Counted from the first letter of the stretch, positions 1 through 7,768 are shown. The stretch: DNA of 16,849 nucleotides from JAAEQG01 sp023133475 (GCA_030631415.1 DAOVLE010000101.1:1-16849), one strand, 5' to 3'. Notes: generated by a model not told the origin, from the sequence alone. Numbers and translations are program-made.

Positions 1-23
1 GTCATTTCATCAGGCCAACCATC

Positions 24-164
24 GCGCTAAGCCCGGCATTTATGCCGGGTGATAAGGCCTGACGAAGAATCCCCCCGTTCCGCCCCCCCACCTTCCGCGC
101 CCGGGCGGAACGGGGGGACCAAGGCAACCGCTCCAATACCCGGCATAAATGCCGGGCCTAGCGC
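24..164. repeat. Nested palindromic repeat element (family D)
   Basis: Two 27-bp arms (24-50 and 138-164) are inverted copies of each other with 26 of 27 matches. Each arm is also a hairpin, CCCGGCAT-TT-ATGCCGGG (32-49 in the left arm). Inside lies a second perfect 15-bp inverted repeat (71-85 against 103-117, CCCCCCGTTCCGCCC and its complement). The whole 141-bp stretch could form a cruciform. It resembles a BIME or a MITE. No target duplication is visible at its borders and no transposase is nearby. Confidence 0.8.
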
Positions 165-477
165 AAGCCTGCCCCCGCGAAACCCACGCTATTCCGCATA
201 CGGGTTTACTGAATATTTACCTTCGCAAAACAACTGGTTTTCCGCTGTGGAAACTGCATACACCATAGGCAGGCGGTACGATATCGCAGCCTTCCCATCA
301 ACGGGCAAACAGGGTGTCACACCCGCACCTTCCCGGCCATGCCCAAAGAGCCTTGCGGTCCACGAAGGGTAACTGTCAAGCTATGGAGAATGTACCAAGA
401 ATGGCGATTCTTGTCAACCTCACATGAAATGGCCGTGAACGGTTACCTTAACTTTACGGGGCACCCATCGCGGCATC
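165..477. other. Gene-free stretch downstream of the CorC pair
   Basis: No convincing gene is present. Open frames here are short, start inside the family D palindrome or lack a ribosome-binding site. The only structure I see is the dyad with promoter-like hexamers near 389-417, listed separately. No T-tract terminator is visible after the last minus-strand gene, whose stop is at 478-480. Confidence 0.5.
389..417 (-). promoter_or_regulatory. Candidate minus-strand promoter with a dyad in its spacer
   Basis: On the minus strand a perfect TTGACA (412-417) is followed after exactly 17 nt by TACATT (389-394). A perfect 7-bp dyad, CAAGAAT-N4-ATTCTTG (396-413), fills the spacer and overlaps the -35 box, as an operator would. 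It would fire leftwards, out of the window, and no credible gene follows before position 1. The dyad could instead be a weak terminator hairpin for the CorC pair, but no T-tract follows it. Confidence 0.3.
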
Positions 478-1461
478 TTACCATGCCGCCAGTTCTCCCA
501 CCAATTCCTCAAGCAGGTCCTTGAGAGTCACGATGCCCAGCAAGTACCCTCCGCGGTCCACCACCACCGCCATCCTGGCTCGCTCCTTTTGCAGTCGGAG
601 CAAGGCTGACGCCACCGAATCGTGCGGGCTTAAGCGGGGCACCGCACCCATGCGCTGCCCCACCGTCTTCCAGGAATCATCATCCAGCAGCCTGCGAATC
701 TCGATAATCCCTTCAATCCGTCGGGGGTGGCGCCCGAAGACGGGGATGAGCGAATAGGTATGGCTTCTGGCTACGCTCAGTAGCCGCTCACGCCTGGCAT
801 CGGCGGCGATGGACACCACCCGGTTACGCGGTGTCATGACCGCGTGGACAGACATCTCCGCCAGCATCAAGGTGCGATCGACCATCTCGTGGTGGGTCTC
901 ATCGTCAACCGATGACGGCATCCCTTCACGAAGCAGTTGGGCCATCTGTTTGCGTGGGTCAAGTGCCGTTTGCATCTTCGCCTGGTCGCCGAACATGGCG
1001 GTGAACCGCGTGGTCAGGTGCGTCAATACCCACACAGCAGGGCACAAAACCACGTGCGTAACACGCAGAATCAGGCTAACCGCCCCCATCAGCCGATCCG
1101 GATGACGCTGGAACAGGTTCTTCGGAACCACCTCCCCGAAAACGAAGATCACAAAGGCGACGATCAGCGTGGTGTAGAACTCCGACTGGTGGGGGCTGAA
1201 GTCGAACTGGGTGGACAGCAGCAGCGCGAAGCAGGCGGTGGCAAGGTAGTTCATCAAGTTGGTGCCCACCAGCATAAGCGACAGGGCGGACTGGCTCTCC
1301 CGCAGAACTTGCTCCAGGCGTCGGGCCTGCCGATCACCCTGTTCCGCCTTGACCTTCAGTCGCACGCGCCTCAGGCAATACAACCCCGTCTCACTCCCCG
1401 AGAACACCCCCGAGAGAAACACTGCGACCAGAAATACGATCAGGATGATGAGCAAGGTCAC
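478..1461 (-). CDS. CNNM-domain/CBS-domain membrane protein, short CorC-like paralogue
   Basis: This is a 327-residue protein of the CNNM (DUF21) plus CBS-pair family, whose members are linked to Mg2+/Co2+ transport or resistance. Residues 1-170 hold about four hydrophobic segments (near 2-24, 58-82, 92-112, 126-150) and the conserved GEVVPK motif near 109. The CBS pair spans about 190-320 and ends VVDRGGYLLGIVTLKDLLEELVG. It stops right after the CBS pair, so the usual C-terminal CorC_HlyC domain is missing; since no remnant follows, this looks like a natural short form. The GTG start overlaps the TGA stop of the upstream paralogue in a GTGA, the classic sign of translational coupling. Ion specificity cannot be read from sequence. 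The older name 'hemolysin C-like' is probably misleading. Confidence 0.88.
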   Translation of the reverse strand: MTLLIILIVFLVAVFLSGVFSGSETGLYCLRRVRLKVKAEQGDRQARRLEQVLRESQSALSLMLVGTNLMNYLATACFALLLSTQFDFSPHQSEFYTTLIVAFVIFVFGEVVPKNLFQRHPDRLMGAVSLILRVTHVVLCPAVWVLTHLTTRFTAMFGDQAKMQTALDPRKQMAQLLREGMPSSVDDETHHEMVDRTLMLAEMSVHAVMTPRNRVVSIAADARRERLLSVARSHTYSLIPVFGRHPRRIEGIIEIRRLLDDDSWKTVGQRMGAVPRLSPHDSVASALLRLQKERARMAVVVDRGGYLLGIVTLKDLLEELVGELAAW

Positions 1462-2735
1462 GGTTGTATCTCCCCGTCATCTGGGGCGGCATCGGGATCG
1501 GCAAGTTCGGCGAGCACGTATTCGACCCGTCGGGCTGCGACTCGCTCGACGGTGAGCTTCAGGTTGGAAACCCGCACGAAGTCACCTGGTTTGGGCAGGC
1601 GCCCGATCCGCGACAGCATGAATCCACCTAAGGTTTCCACTCGCTCAGCCCCCGGCCGCACCCCGAAATAGTCCGCCAGGGAACTGACGGAAATATCGCC
1701 GGAGAGGCGGTAGGTGTTTTCGTCGATGGTTTCGACGGTCGGTTGGGGTGTCTCTTCGTCGGCGTCGGCGATATCGCCCACGATCTGCTCCATGACGTCT
1801 TCCAGCGAGACCAGACCGGCCGTTCCACCATATTCGTCGACCACGATGGCCAATTGGGTCCCGCTGCGGCGAAACTCCCGCACCAACTGCAACAGGTTGG
1901 CTTGTTCCGGGACGAAGTGGGCCGGCTTTAGTAGCTCACACAGCGGGCACTTGTGATTGAGATGTAAATCCACCGCATGGATCAGCCCCAGGATGTCGTC
2001 CATATCTCGCCCGAAGACGGGTATCCTTTTCTTGCCCGACTCACGGATGCGCCGACGAACAGCCTCGCGATCAGCGGTGATGGGCACTGCGGCGATGTTC
2101 ATCCGTGGAACCATTACAGAGCGGACGGAAGTTTCCGGAAACGCAACAATCTGTTGGAGAATCTCATTCTCTCGAACATTGATGACACCTTGCCGTGCGG
2201 ACATCTCGACCAGCGTTTTCAGTTCGGCGGTGGTTACATGAGGTTTTTCGGCTCGACCCGGGATAATCATTCGCGTCAACGGCGAGACCACCAGGTGTTC
2301 GAGGGCGATGCGTAACGGCGTCAGAGCAATCGCCAGCCCCTTGATCAGCGGTGCGGTATAGGGGGCGAGGTTCTGGCTATGGGCCAACGCCGCCGCTTTG
2401 GGAAGCACCTCGCTGAACAGGATAAGCACAAAAGGGGCCAACAAGCTGCCCACCACAGCCGCCAGCGGGTGCACGCGACTGAGGTGCCTGAAAAAAATGA
2501 CGCTCACCGCGAAGAAGCAGATGTTGACGGTGGTATTGGCGATCAGCACGGTTATCAAGACCGTCCGGGGTCGGCGCATGAGCATGGCGGCACTGCGTTT
2601 GAAGCGGTTCGAGGACCGCTCGAACGCCCGCAAGTTCTGCCGCGAGAGGGCGAAAAGCGCCGTCTCGGAACCTGACACCATCGCCGAGCAAACCAGCAGA
2701 ACCACCAACAGGGCAAGTTGCAGTTGGGATCCCAT
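1458..2735 (-). CDS. CNNM/CBS/CorC_HlyC-domain transporter-associated protein
   Basis: This is the full-length member of the tandem pair, 425 residues from the ATG at 2735; a GTG codon immediately upstream (2738) is the alternative start. Order of domains: CNNM transmembrane domain (about 1-175, with SEVLPK near 110), CBS pair (about 190-320) ending in the family signature VDEYGGTAGLVSLEDVMEQIVGDI, then a CorC_HlyC domain (about 335-415). Homologues are inner-membrane proteins implicated in Mg2+ and Co2+ efflux, with CBS domains that sense ATP-Mg2+. It shares domain plan with the gene that follows and overlaps it by 4 nt, so the two probably form a hetero-oligomer from one transcript. No strong Shine-Dalgarno sequence is visible upstream. 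A family C palindrome lies between it and the preceding gene. Confidence 0.9.
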   Translation of the reverse strand: MGSQLQLALLVVLLVCSAMVSGSETALFALSRQNLRAFERSSNRFKRSAAMLMRRPRTVLITVLIANTTVNICFFAVSVIFFRHLSRVHPLAAVVGSLLAPFVLILFSEVLPKAAALAHSQNLAPYTAPLIKGLAIALTPLRIALEHLVVSPLTRMIIPGRAEKPHVTTAELKTLVEMSARQGVINVRENEILQQIVAFPETSVRSVMVPRMNIAAVPITADREAVRRRIRESGKKRIPVFGRDMDDILGLIHAVDLHLNHKCPLCELLKPAHFVPEQANLLQLVREFRRSGTQLAIVVDEYGGTAGLVSLEDVMEQIVGDIADADEETPQPTVETIDENTYRLSGDISVSSLADYFGVRPGAERVETLGGFMLSRIGRLPKPGDFVRVSNLKLTVERVAARRVEYVLAELADPDAAPDDGEIQP

Positions 2736-2830
2736 CACAAAACCATTCTACGGCAGCCAGGAACACGTGGAAATGCTCTCGGGGCAATCTCTCCGCTTCC
2801 TGTAGGGTGGGTGGCCTGGGCAAGTAGTTG

Positions 2831-2952
2831 GGTGGCACGGGCAAGGACCGCCCTCAGAAGACGTTCATCATGCGATGACACTACCTGGCGGTCCTTGCCC
2901 GTGCTGGGCGCTGGAAGCTCCGTGGACGCCACGGGCCTTGTCTGTGCCACCC
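2831..2952. repeat. Palindromic repeat element (family C, copy 1)
   Basis: An 18-bp perfect inverted repeat, GCACGGGCAAGGACCGCC (2835-2852) and its complement (2887-2904), encloses a smaller stem TCATC-N4-GATGA. A third arm, GGGTGGCACAGACAAGG on the minus strand (2935-2951), repeats the left arm's outer part (from 2831) with 15 of 17 matches. A second element of the same plan lies at the right end of the window and shares ACGTT and CGATGAC in the loop. The element occupies most of the 228-bp gap between the dehydratase-like gene and the CorC pair. A degenerate GTAGGGTGGGTGGCC remnant sits just outside at 2802. Confidence 0.75.
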
Positions 2953-2963
2953 GTTGCCCATGC

Positions 2964-4259
2964 CTACTCGAAATGCTTCGGGTAGACTCGCGGATGCTTC
3001 TTTCTCCGCTGGTAGGCCCGGGCCAAGTCCAGGAAAATCTCCAGGTCGCGGTCGATGTTGGTGTTCACCCCGTCGAAGTAGCAGATGCGGATCGGCAGGT
3101 CGTCGTGGGCCTGGCTGACGGCTGGATAAACCGCTTCGCAGATGATCCCATTCATGCACGTGAACGGGCTGATGTCGATGATGCCGTCCGCTCCCTTTTC
3201 GTATAGATAGATGGCTTTGCCGACGTTAAGCACCATTTCGCCGAGGCTGCCGGCGGGCGGCAGGTATGGCTCGGAATTGCGGAGCACCTCGCGGATGTCG
3301 TGCGGTTCTTCGTAGCCGCGGAAGTCGTCAGCCAGCGGGGCGAGTAGCTTCTGCTCATACTGGTGTTGCTTGTGGGTTTTGATCTTGAGCTTCAGGAAGT
3401 CGGCGTTCAGCCGTCCTTTTTCGCGGCGGATTTCGATCTCCTGGCCCCAGTTGGTGTACCAGACCCACTCGCCGATGTCGGATATCCAACACTCGCCGCC
3501 GTACTTTTCGATCCTGCGAGCTACCTCGTCGTTGCTGAAGTTGTTCAGGCGGCAGAAAATCTCGCCCACCAGCCCGATCAGCGGGCGGTCTTTGACGTAC
3601 TTGGCTGACACAGCCCGAAAGCGGTCGCGCATCCGCTCCACACCAGCCACCAGCACCGCCAGACGCTGCTTGGACGTCAGCCCGGGCTTCTCAGCCACAG
3701 CCTGCAAATCGTCGAGAGAGGCATGAAAAGCCGTGTCGGCATCGCCCGCAGTCGTTTCGTAAGGGCGGGTCTTGAGCAGCAGCTTGAGAGCAATATCACC
3801 AGCCACCAAGCCCATCCAGGCGGTCCGCATCAACTCGCCGCCATGGTCGCCAACCCCGTCGTAGCTGTTCTCCGCCGATGGGGAAACCACCGGCACATCC
3901 CCATAGCCTAACTCCTCCAGCACCAGCTTAAGGTATGGGCCGTACTGCCCGAAACGGCAGGGGCCATGGGCTGTCGGCATAAAGAACGCGGTCTTGCTCG
4001 CATCGAACCCCGGCGAGCGGCAGACCTTCAGAAAATCACCCAGGGTGATCTTGTGCGGCAGACACTCTTCACCGCTGGCGTGCAACCCGCCCAGTTCGAG
4101 CGTCTCGGCATCGGAGTCCGGCGCGGGGAGCGCGTCGATCCCGATCGACCGAAACGCCGCTGCCATCAACCGGGCACCGGCATAGGCCATCTGGGGGATG
4201 TACAGGGTTCTGCCTTTGAGGCTTGGACTGTTGCTCTTTTCTTGCCGGATCGCCACCAT
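2964..4259 (-). CDS. 2-hydroxyacyl-CoA dehydratase D-type (HgdB/D-like) protein partnering the activase
   Basis: This 431-residue protein matches the part that follows the activase domains in large CoA-dehydratase activase-related proteins. It begins with the fold TLYIPQMAYAGARLMAAAFRSIGIDA (about 18-43). Conserved cysteines lie in GEECLPHKITLGDF, GPCRFGQYG, IFCRLN and SPFTCMNGIICEAVYP, a pattern expected for Fe-S cluster ligands. The ATG at 4259 has a good AAAGGA site 8 nt upstream, yet lies 94 nt inside the preceding activase gene in another frame (-1 relative), so the two are probably translationally coupled. In many anaerobes the corresponding regions form one chain of about 1,400 residues; here they are split. 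Inferred role: receives electrons, or houses a cluster reduced, by ATP-driven transfer from the activase. The substrate is unknown; no CoA-pathway gene is adjacent. Confidence 0.85.
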   Translation of the reverse strand: MVAIRQEKSNSPSLKGRTLYIPQMAYAGARLMAAAFRSIGIDALPAPDSDAETLELGGLHASGEECLPHKITLGDFLKVCRSPGFDASKTAFFMPTAHGPCRFGQYGPYLKLVLEELGYGDVPVVSPSAENSYDGVGDHGGELMRTAWMGLVAGDIALKLLLKTRPYETTAGDADTAFHASLDDLQAVAEKPGLTSKQRLAVLVAGVERMRDRFRAVSAKYVKDRPLIGLVGEIFCRLNNFSNDEVARRIEKYGGECWISDIGEWVWYTNWGQEIEIRREKGRLNADFLKLKIKTHKQHQYEQKLLAPLADDFRGYEEPHDIREVLRNSEPYLPPAGSLGEMVLNVGKAIYLYEKGADGIIDISPFTCMNGIICEAVYPAVSQAHDDLPIRICYFDGVNTNIDRDLEIFLDLARAYQRRKKHPRVYPKHFE

Positions 4260-7200
4260 CGCAAGATTCCTTTGCTATCGAGATAGGCTTCGCAGCGAGT
4301 CATCATGCCCGCGTCGTTGGAATGCCCGTCGAACTGGAGGATCAAAAACGGCTTGCCCGAAGTCGGCCGGACAAAACCCTTCACGAACGAGTCAGGCCCA
4401 CACTTGAAGTTGGTGATGTAGATCATGTGCAGGTTGGGGTGCTCGCCGACGATCTTGGCTGACGCCAGAATCCGCCGCCCATACTCCCAGTACATGTTGT
4501 CGTTCACGTCGCGAACATCGATGTCAGCCAGCGGCAGAGCGTCGATCGGCAGCACGTTGACACCGTACAGGTCGCCCAGCTTCCTGGCTACCGACAGGCT
4601 GACACCGGCGTCGTAGATATTGTAAGGCCGACCGACCATCACGATCCCGGTCTCGCCGGTTTTCTTAAGTATGTTAAGTGCCTCCTGCCCCGCCAGCAGG
4701 TAATCCGAGCGGAACCGCTGCAACGCCGCCAACCCGGCTGCAAACGCTTGCTCCGCCCGATCACGCTTAACGCCCAGAGTAGCTGCGGTCTCCACCAGCG
4801 GCTCACGCAGTTGGCTTGGGCCATGGCGCAAATGGAGCAGCGGGCATAGTATCCGCTCCCCCCACGCGCGAAAGGCCGGAGCCTGGCGAATCACAAACGG
4901 AAGCGTCTGACCCCAGGGGCACACATGGCTCTCGTTGTCCAGGAACTTGGTCTCTGCCGACAGGATGTTCGGTATCCAGATGTAGTCCACGCCTTTGTCG
5001 ACCAGCTCCGCCACATGCCCGTGGGCCACAATAATGGGGAAGCACGGTTCCGCCACAACAGAGTCCAGCCCTTGCCGCACCGTCCGGCGATTGGTCTCCT
5101 CGGAGACGACCACCTTAAACCCGCAATCGCGGAAGAACCGCCGCCACAACGGCAGCAAATCCCAGGTATACATAGCCAACGGCACCCCGATGCTCACCGT
5201 CGCCCCCTCGGGGTCACCGTCATCATCGGCGTGCAGCAGTTCGTGCCTCAACCCCACCAGGTCGGGGATGATCGGCTTGCGCCCGGTCTTGGTCTGTTTG
5301 CGGAAACGGTCCGAACACTTGTCGCCCCAGAAGGTCTTCTCGCCTTCGACCTTGAACTCCTGAATCGAGCAGTGATTCCCACACCCCTTACAGGTGAACT
5401 CACGAAGGGTGTAGTCCACCTTGCTCATGTCATACCCGCGGAAGCGGGTTTCCAGTCCCGTGGCGGTGATCTTCTCCTTAGCCAACAGAGCAACTCCGAT
5501 GGCTCCCAGCACCGCGTTGTGCGGTGGGACGATGATCTCCTTGCCGGTAACGGCGCTAAAGGCTGCCGCGACGGCATTGTTGTAGGCTGTTCCGCCCTGG
5601 AAAAAGATGCAATCGCCGATGAGCCGCCCACGCACCACGCGGTTGATGTAGTTGTATGCGATCGAATACGCCAACCCGGCGATGACGTCTTCGCGTCGGG
5701 CTCCACGCTGCATGTATGTATTGACATCCCGCTCCATGAACACCGTGCAGCGCTCGCCGAGTTTGATCGGAGCCCGGGAACTCATCGCCTGCTCGGCGAA
5801 TTCGCCCTTGATCGAGACGCCCAACTCCTCAGCCCGCTCCTCAAGAAAGCTACCGGTCCCGGCGGCACAGGCTTCGTTCATGGTGAAGTCCACCACGATG
5901 GTGTCGCCCGAACCGTCGCCTTCGCTTTGGAGGCTGATGTACTTGCTATCCTGCCCGCCGATCTCGAAGATGGTGTCCGGGCGTTTGCCGAGCAGGCGGT
6001 CACCGATGAAGGTGGCTCCGGTCTTGTGGGCGGTGATTTCGTCGTTGATGCTGTCGGCTCCGACCAGCTCGCCGATCAGCTCTCGCCCGCTTCCGGTGCT
6101 GCCGACCCCGCAAATCCGCACGCGCGACCCGACCGACTCCTCCAACTCGCGCAGGCAGCGAGAGACCACCTCGATGGGGCGCCCCTCGGTGCGTGTGAAG
6201 ATGAAATCGACGACATCACCACGCTCGTCGATGACCACCAGCTTGGTCCCCACCGAGCCGATGTCGAACCCGAGGTAGGCATCGAGCACCGAGCCGTCAG
6301 CCGGAAACTCATATGGCTTGACCCGGTCGTGCAACAGGGTGACCCGGTCGAGGGTCAGCGGTGGCGAGGTGGGAAACGCCTGGTCGGCAGCCTCACGCCG
6401 TGCGCCGAGCTGTTTCAACGCCTCTTTAACAGCCTTTTGCTGTTGGGCGGTAATTTCGCCGGCAATGACGGCTGCGCCCACCGCCCCGATGGATTCCGCC
6501 GCCTCGGGAACCAACAAAGAACCATCTTCGAGTTCAAAAGTTTCCCGCAACGCCCGCACCACAGCCGAATTGGCGGACACACCACCGACCAGTGCAATAG
6601 GGCTGACCGGTGTATGCCCCTTCACCACCGCCGATTTGAAATTGGTCGCCACGGCGTTACACAAGCCGTGCAACACCTCCGGCGGGGTGAATCCCTTTTG
6701 CTGAGCGTGGATCATGTCGCTTTTGGCGAACACACTGCATCGGCCTGCGATCTGTGCCGCCCGCGGGGCGGATTCCACGATCTCGCCGATCTTCTCCACC
6801 GCATATTGCAACCGCGAAGCCTGCTGATCCAGAAACGCCCCGGTGCCCGCAGCGCAGTCACCGTTGGTGCTGTAATCGAGGATGCCCAACACACCGCTGC
6901 CCGGATCGGGTTCGAGTCGCAGATATTTGCTGGTTTCGCCGCCGATCTCGAACACCGTGCGCACTTGCGGGTGCAGCAGGTCCATTGCTCGTGCGATGGC
7001 CTGGAATTCATTGCAGCGCGGCACGCCCAGCGCTTCGCTCACCAACGGGCTGCCCGAGCCGGTCAGCACCAGCCCAGCCACCTGGTCGGCTTCCACGTAT
7101 GCGAGCACCTCGCCGAGCACCTTTTGCACCGACTCCAGCGGTCGCCCTCGCGTCCGCCGATACCCGGAAACCAGCACCGCCGAGCCGTTTGACATCGGGG

Positions 7201-7354
7201 ACTGAATGACACGCAACTTCAACTTGTCGCCGTTGCGCCCGAGGATAGGTTGCACCTGCTCGTGGGGAACAAGCAATGCTGCCTTAACGCCAACTGCCCC
7301 CACATCGACACCGATATAGATGTTGTTCATGGTTGGTTTCATCTCGCATACCAT
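4166..7354 (-). CDS. Double-domain acyl-CoA dehydratase activase (BadF/BadG/BcrA/HgdC ATPase family)
   Basis: This 1062-residue protein carries two ASKHA-type ATPase domains. Domain 1 (about 10-305) has GVDVGAVGVKAALL, FEIGGETSKYL near 135, CAAGTGAFL near 165 and GRCSVFAKSD near 205. Domain 2 (about 360-640) has GFDIGSVGTKLVV, FEIGGQDSKYI near 465, CAAGTGSFL near 496 and GERCTVFMERD near 533. Both keep the two cysteines that in known activases bridge a [4Fe-4S] cluster. Domain 1 has E in place of Q in IGGQDSK. A CKGCGNHC cluster (near 654) precedes a DUF2229-like region with cysteines in EPCFPII, CPWGQ and CGPDSF. Activases hydrolyse ATP to push a low-potential electron onto a partner enzyme. 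The family core ends near YLDSKGIL; the last 25 or so residues look out-of-family and lie over the downstream gene's start. The ATG at 7342 or 7330 is also possible, since no start has a clear ribosome site. Confidence 0.9.
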   Translation of the reverse strand: MVCEMKPTMNNIYIGVDVGAVGVKAALLVPHEQVQPILGRNGDKLKLRVIQSPMSNGSAVLVSGYRRTRGRPLESVQKVLGEVLAYVEADQVAGLVLTGSGSPLVSEALGVPRCNEFQAIARAMDLLHPQVRTVFEIGGETSKYLRLEPDPGSGVLGILDYSTNGDCAAGTGAFLDQQASRLQYAVEKIGEIVESAPRAAQIAGRCSVFAKSDMIHAQQKGFTPPEVLHGLCNAVATNFKSAVVKGHTPVSPIALVGGVSANSAVVRALRETFELEDGSLLVPEAAESIGAVGAAVIAGEITAQQQKAVKEALKQLGARREAADQAFPTSPPLTLDRVTLLHDRVKPYEFPADGSVLDAYLGFDIGSVGTKLVVIDERGDVVDFIFTRTEGRPIEVVSRCLRELEESVGSRVRICGVGSTGSGRELIGELVGADSINDEITAHKTGATFIGDRLLGKRPDTIFEIGGQDSKYISLQSEGDGSGDTIVVDFTMNEACAAGTGSFLEERAEELGVSIKGEFAEQAMSSRAPIKLGERCTVFMERDVNTYMQRGARREDVIAGLAYSIAYNYINRVVRGRLIGDCIFFQGGTAYNNAVAAAFSAVTGKEIIVPPHNAVLGAIGVALLAKEKITATGLETRFRGYDMSKVDYTLREFTCKGCGNHCSIQEFKVEGEKTFWGDKCSDRFRKQTKTGRKPIIPDLVGLRHELLHADDDGDPEGATVSIGVPLAMYTWDLLPLWRRFFRDCGFKVVVSEETNRRTVRQGLDSVVAEPCFPIIVAHGHVAELVDKGVDYIWIPNILSAETKFLDNESHVCPWGQTLPFVIRQAPAFRAWGERILCPLLHLRHGPSQLREPLVETAATLGVKRDRAEQAFAAGLAALQRFRSDYLLAGQEALNILKKTGETGIVMVGRPYNIYDAGVSLSVARKLGDLYGVNVLPIDALPLADIDVRDVNDNMYWEYGRRILASAKIVGEHPNLHMIYITNFKCGPDSFVKGFVRPTSGKPFLILQFDGHSNDAGMMTRCEAYLDSKGILRWWRSGKKRATVQASKAEPCTSPRWPMPVPG

Positions 7355-7405
7355 AGTGCCACAACTTGGCCCTCAGGCCCTATAGCCCCCCGCCGGCACG
7401 GGCTA

Positions 7406-7434
7406 ACTATCGGGACAACCAGTCGCGGTGTCAA
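7406..7434 (-). promoter_or_regulatory. Candidate promoter of the activase operon
   Basis: On the minus strand TTGACA (7429-7434) is followed after 17 nt by GATAGT (7406-7411), a good sigma-70 type arrangement ending about 50 nt before the activase start. A closely similar sequence, sharing TTGACA, GACTGG, TCC and GATAGTT in order, lies upstream of topA. The resemblance may mean a shared promoter type or a dispersed repeat. Confidence 0.45.
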
Positions 7435-7466
7435 GCCAAACCCGAGGAAGTTGAAAAACATGCATT

Positions 7467-7487
7467 AGTTAACAAGACTTGTTAACT
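7467..7487. promoter_or_regulatory. Perfect AT-rich palindrome, candidate operator
   Basis: A 9-bp perfect dyad, AGTTAACAA-GAC-TTGTTAACT, stands out in GC-rich surroundings. Its centre lies about 43 bp upstream of the -35 box of the candidate activase promoter, a position suited to an activator or repressor dimer. A short TTT follows on the plus strand, but no plus-strand gene ends nearby, so terminator function is unlikely. The regulator is not identifiable from this sequence. Confidence 0.4.
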
Positions 7488-7513
7488 TTTCCGCACAAGA
7501 ACAATCCGCAGTT

Positions 7514-7565
7514 GTAGGGCGGGTTCCACCCGCCTTCATGGCATGGTGTGGCGGGTTCCACCCGC
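7514..7565 (+). repeat. Family A GTAG-hairpin repeats, two tandem copies
   Basis: The first copy is GTAG (7514-7517) followed by the perfect hairpin GGCGGGT-TCC-ACCCGCC (7518-7534). The second (about 7547-7565) keeps the hairpin GCGGGT-TCC-ACCCGC but has lost the exact GTAG. The tetranucleotide-plus-hairpin plan matches REP sequences recognised by RAYT transposases. The copies sit in the 513-bp gap between topA and the activase. Confidence 0.8.
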
Positions 7566-7583
7566 AGGGCAATCGCATCTGAA

Positions 7584-7625
7584 AGAATGAAGAATGAAGA
7601 ATGAAGAATGGAGAATGGAGAATGG
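7584..7625 (+). repeat. Heptamer tandem repeat, six units
   Basis: There are six consecutive 7-bp units: AGAATGA three times, then AGAATGG three times, with no indels. Related heptamers occur in the opposite orientation at 7834-7875, so the two arrays form an imperfect inverted pair around about 210 bp. Such arrays are prone to slippage. No coding role is evident. Confidence 0.85.
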
Positions 7626-7627
7626 TT

Positions 7628-7684
7628 GTAGGGCGGATTCCACCCGCCACGCGATGCCACAACAGCGGGTGAAACCCACTATAC
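7628..7684. repeat. Inverted pair of family A-like hairpins
   Basis: On the plus strand GTAG (7628-7631) precedes GGCGGAT-TCC-ACCCGCC (7632-7648), which has one stem mismatch. On the minus strand GTAT (7681-7684) precedes a related hairpin with loop TTC spanning 7665-7680. Two facing copies about 16 bp apart are the layout of a BIME. Confidence 0.65.
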
Positions 7685-7710
7685 AACGATGATACGCCGT
7701 TTTCTCAGTT

Positions 7711-7768
7711 TTTCACGCTCCCTATTTACACGCTCCCCTTTTACACGCTCCTCTCTACACGCTCCCCT
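7711..7768 (+). repeat. Degenerate 15-bp tandem repeat
   Basis: The core CACGCTCC occurs four times (7714, 7729, 7744, 7758) with spacings of 15, 15 and 14 nt and T-rich linkers, giving units like TTTACACGCTCCCCT. It lies in the spacer between topA and the activase, between the two heptamer arrays. It could be a minisatellite or a set of binding sites; nothing decides this. Confidence 0.65.

Noticed and set aside
49..524. Two plus-strand open frames at the left edge (49-372 and 339-524)
   Set aside because: The first starts inside a palindromic repeat and is rich in low-complexity proline and serine. The second runs into the 3' end of the CorC gene. Neither has a convincing start or domain.
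2718..3206. A 162-codon plus-strand open frame over the gap between the dehydratase-like and CorC genes
   Set aside because: It consists of the family C repeat plus antisense of the dehydratase-like gene and has no motifs or start signal.
4925..7192. A 755-codon open frame on the plus strand opposite the activase gene
   Set aside because: It lies wholly antisense to a gene with many family motifs, has no recognisable domain, and its composition fits a shadow frame of GC-rich coding DNA.
7467..7490. The AT-rich palindrome followed by TTT as a rho-independent terminator
   Set aside because: No plus-strand gene ends upstream, the stem is AT-rich, and the minus-strand side is not followed by a T-tract. 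An operator is the better guess.
7514..7686. Hairpins after topA as CRISPR or as intrinsic terminators
   Set aside because: There are no regular spacers between the repeats, so this is not a CRISPR array. The hairpins are not followed by T-tracts on the transcribed strand, so they are not standard terminators.
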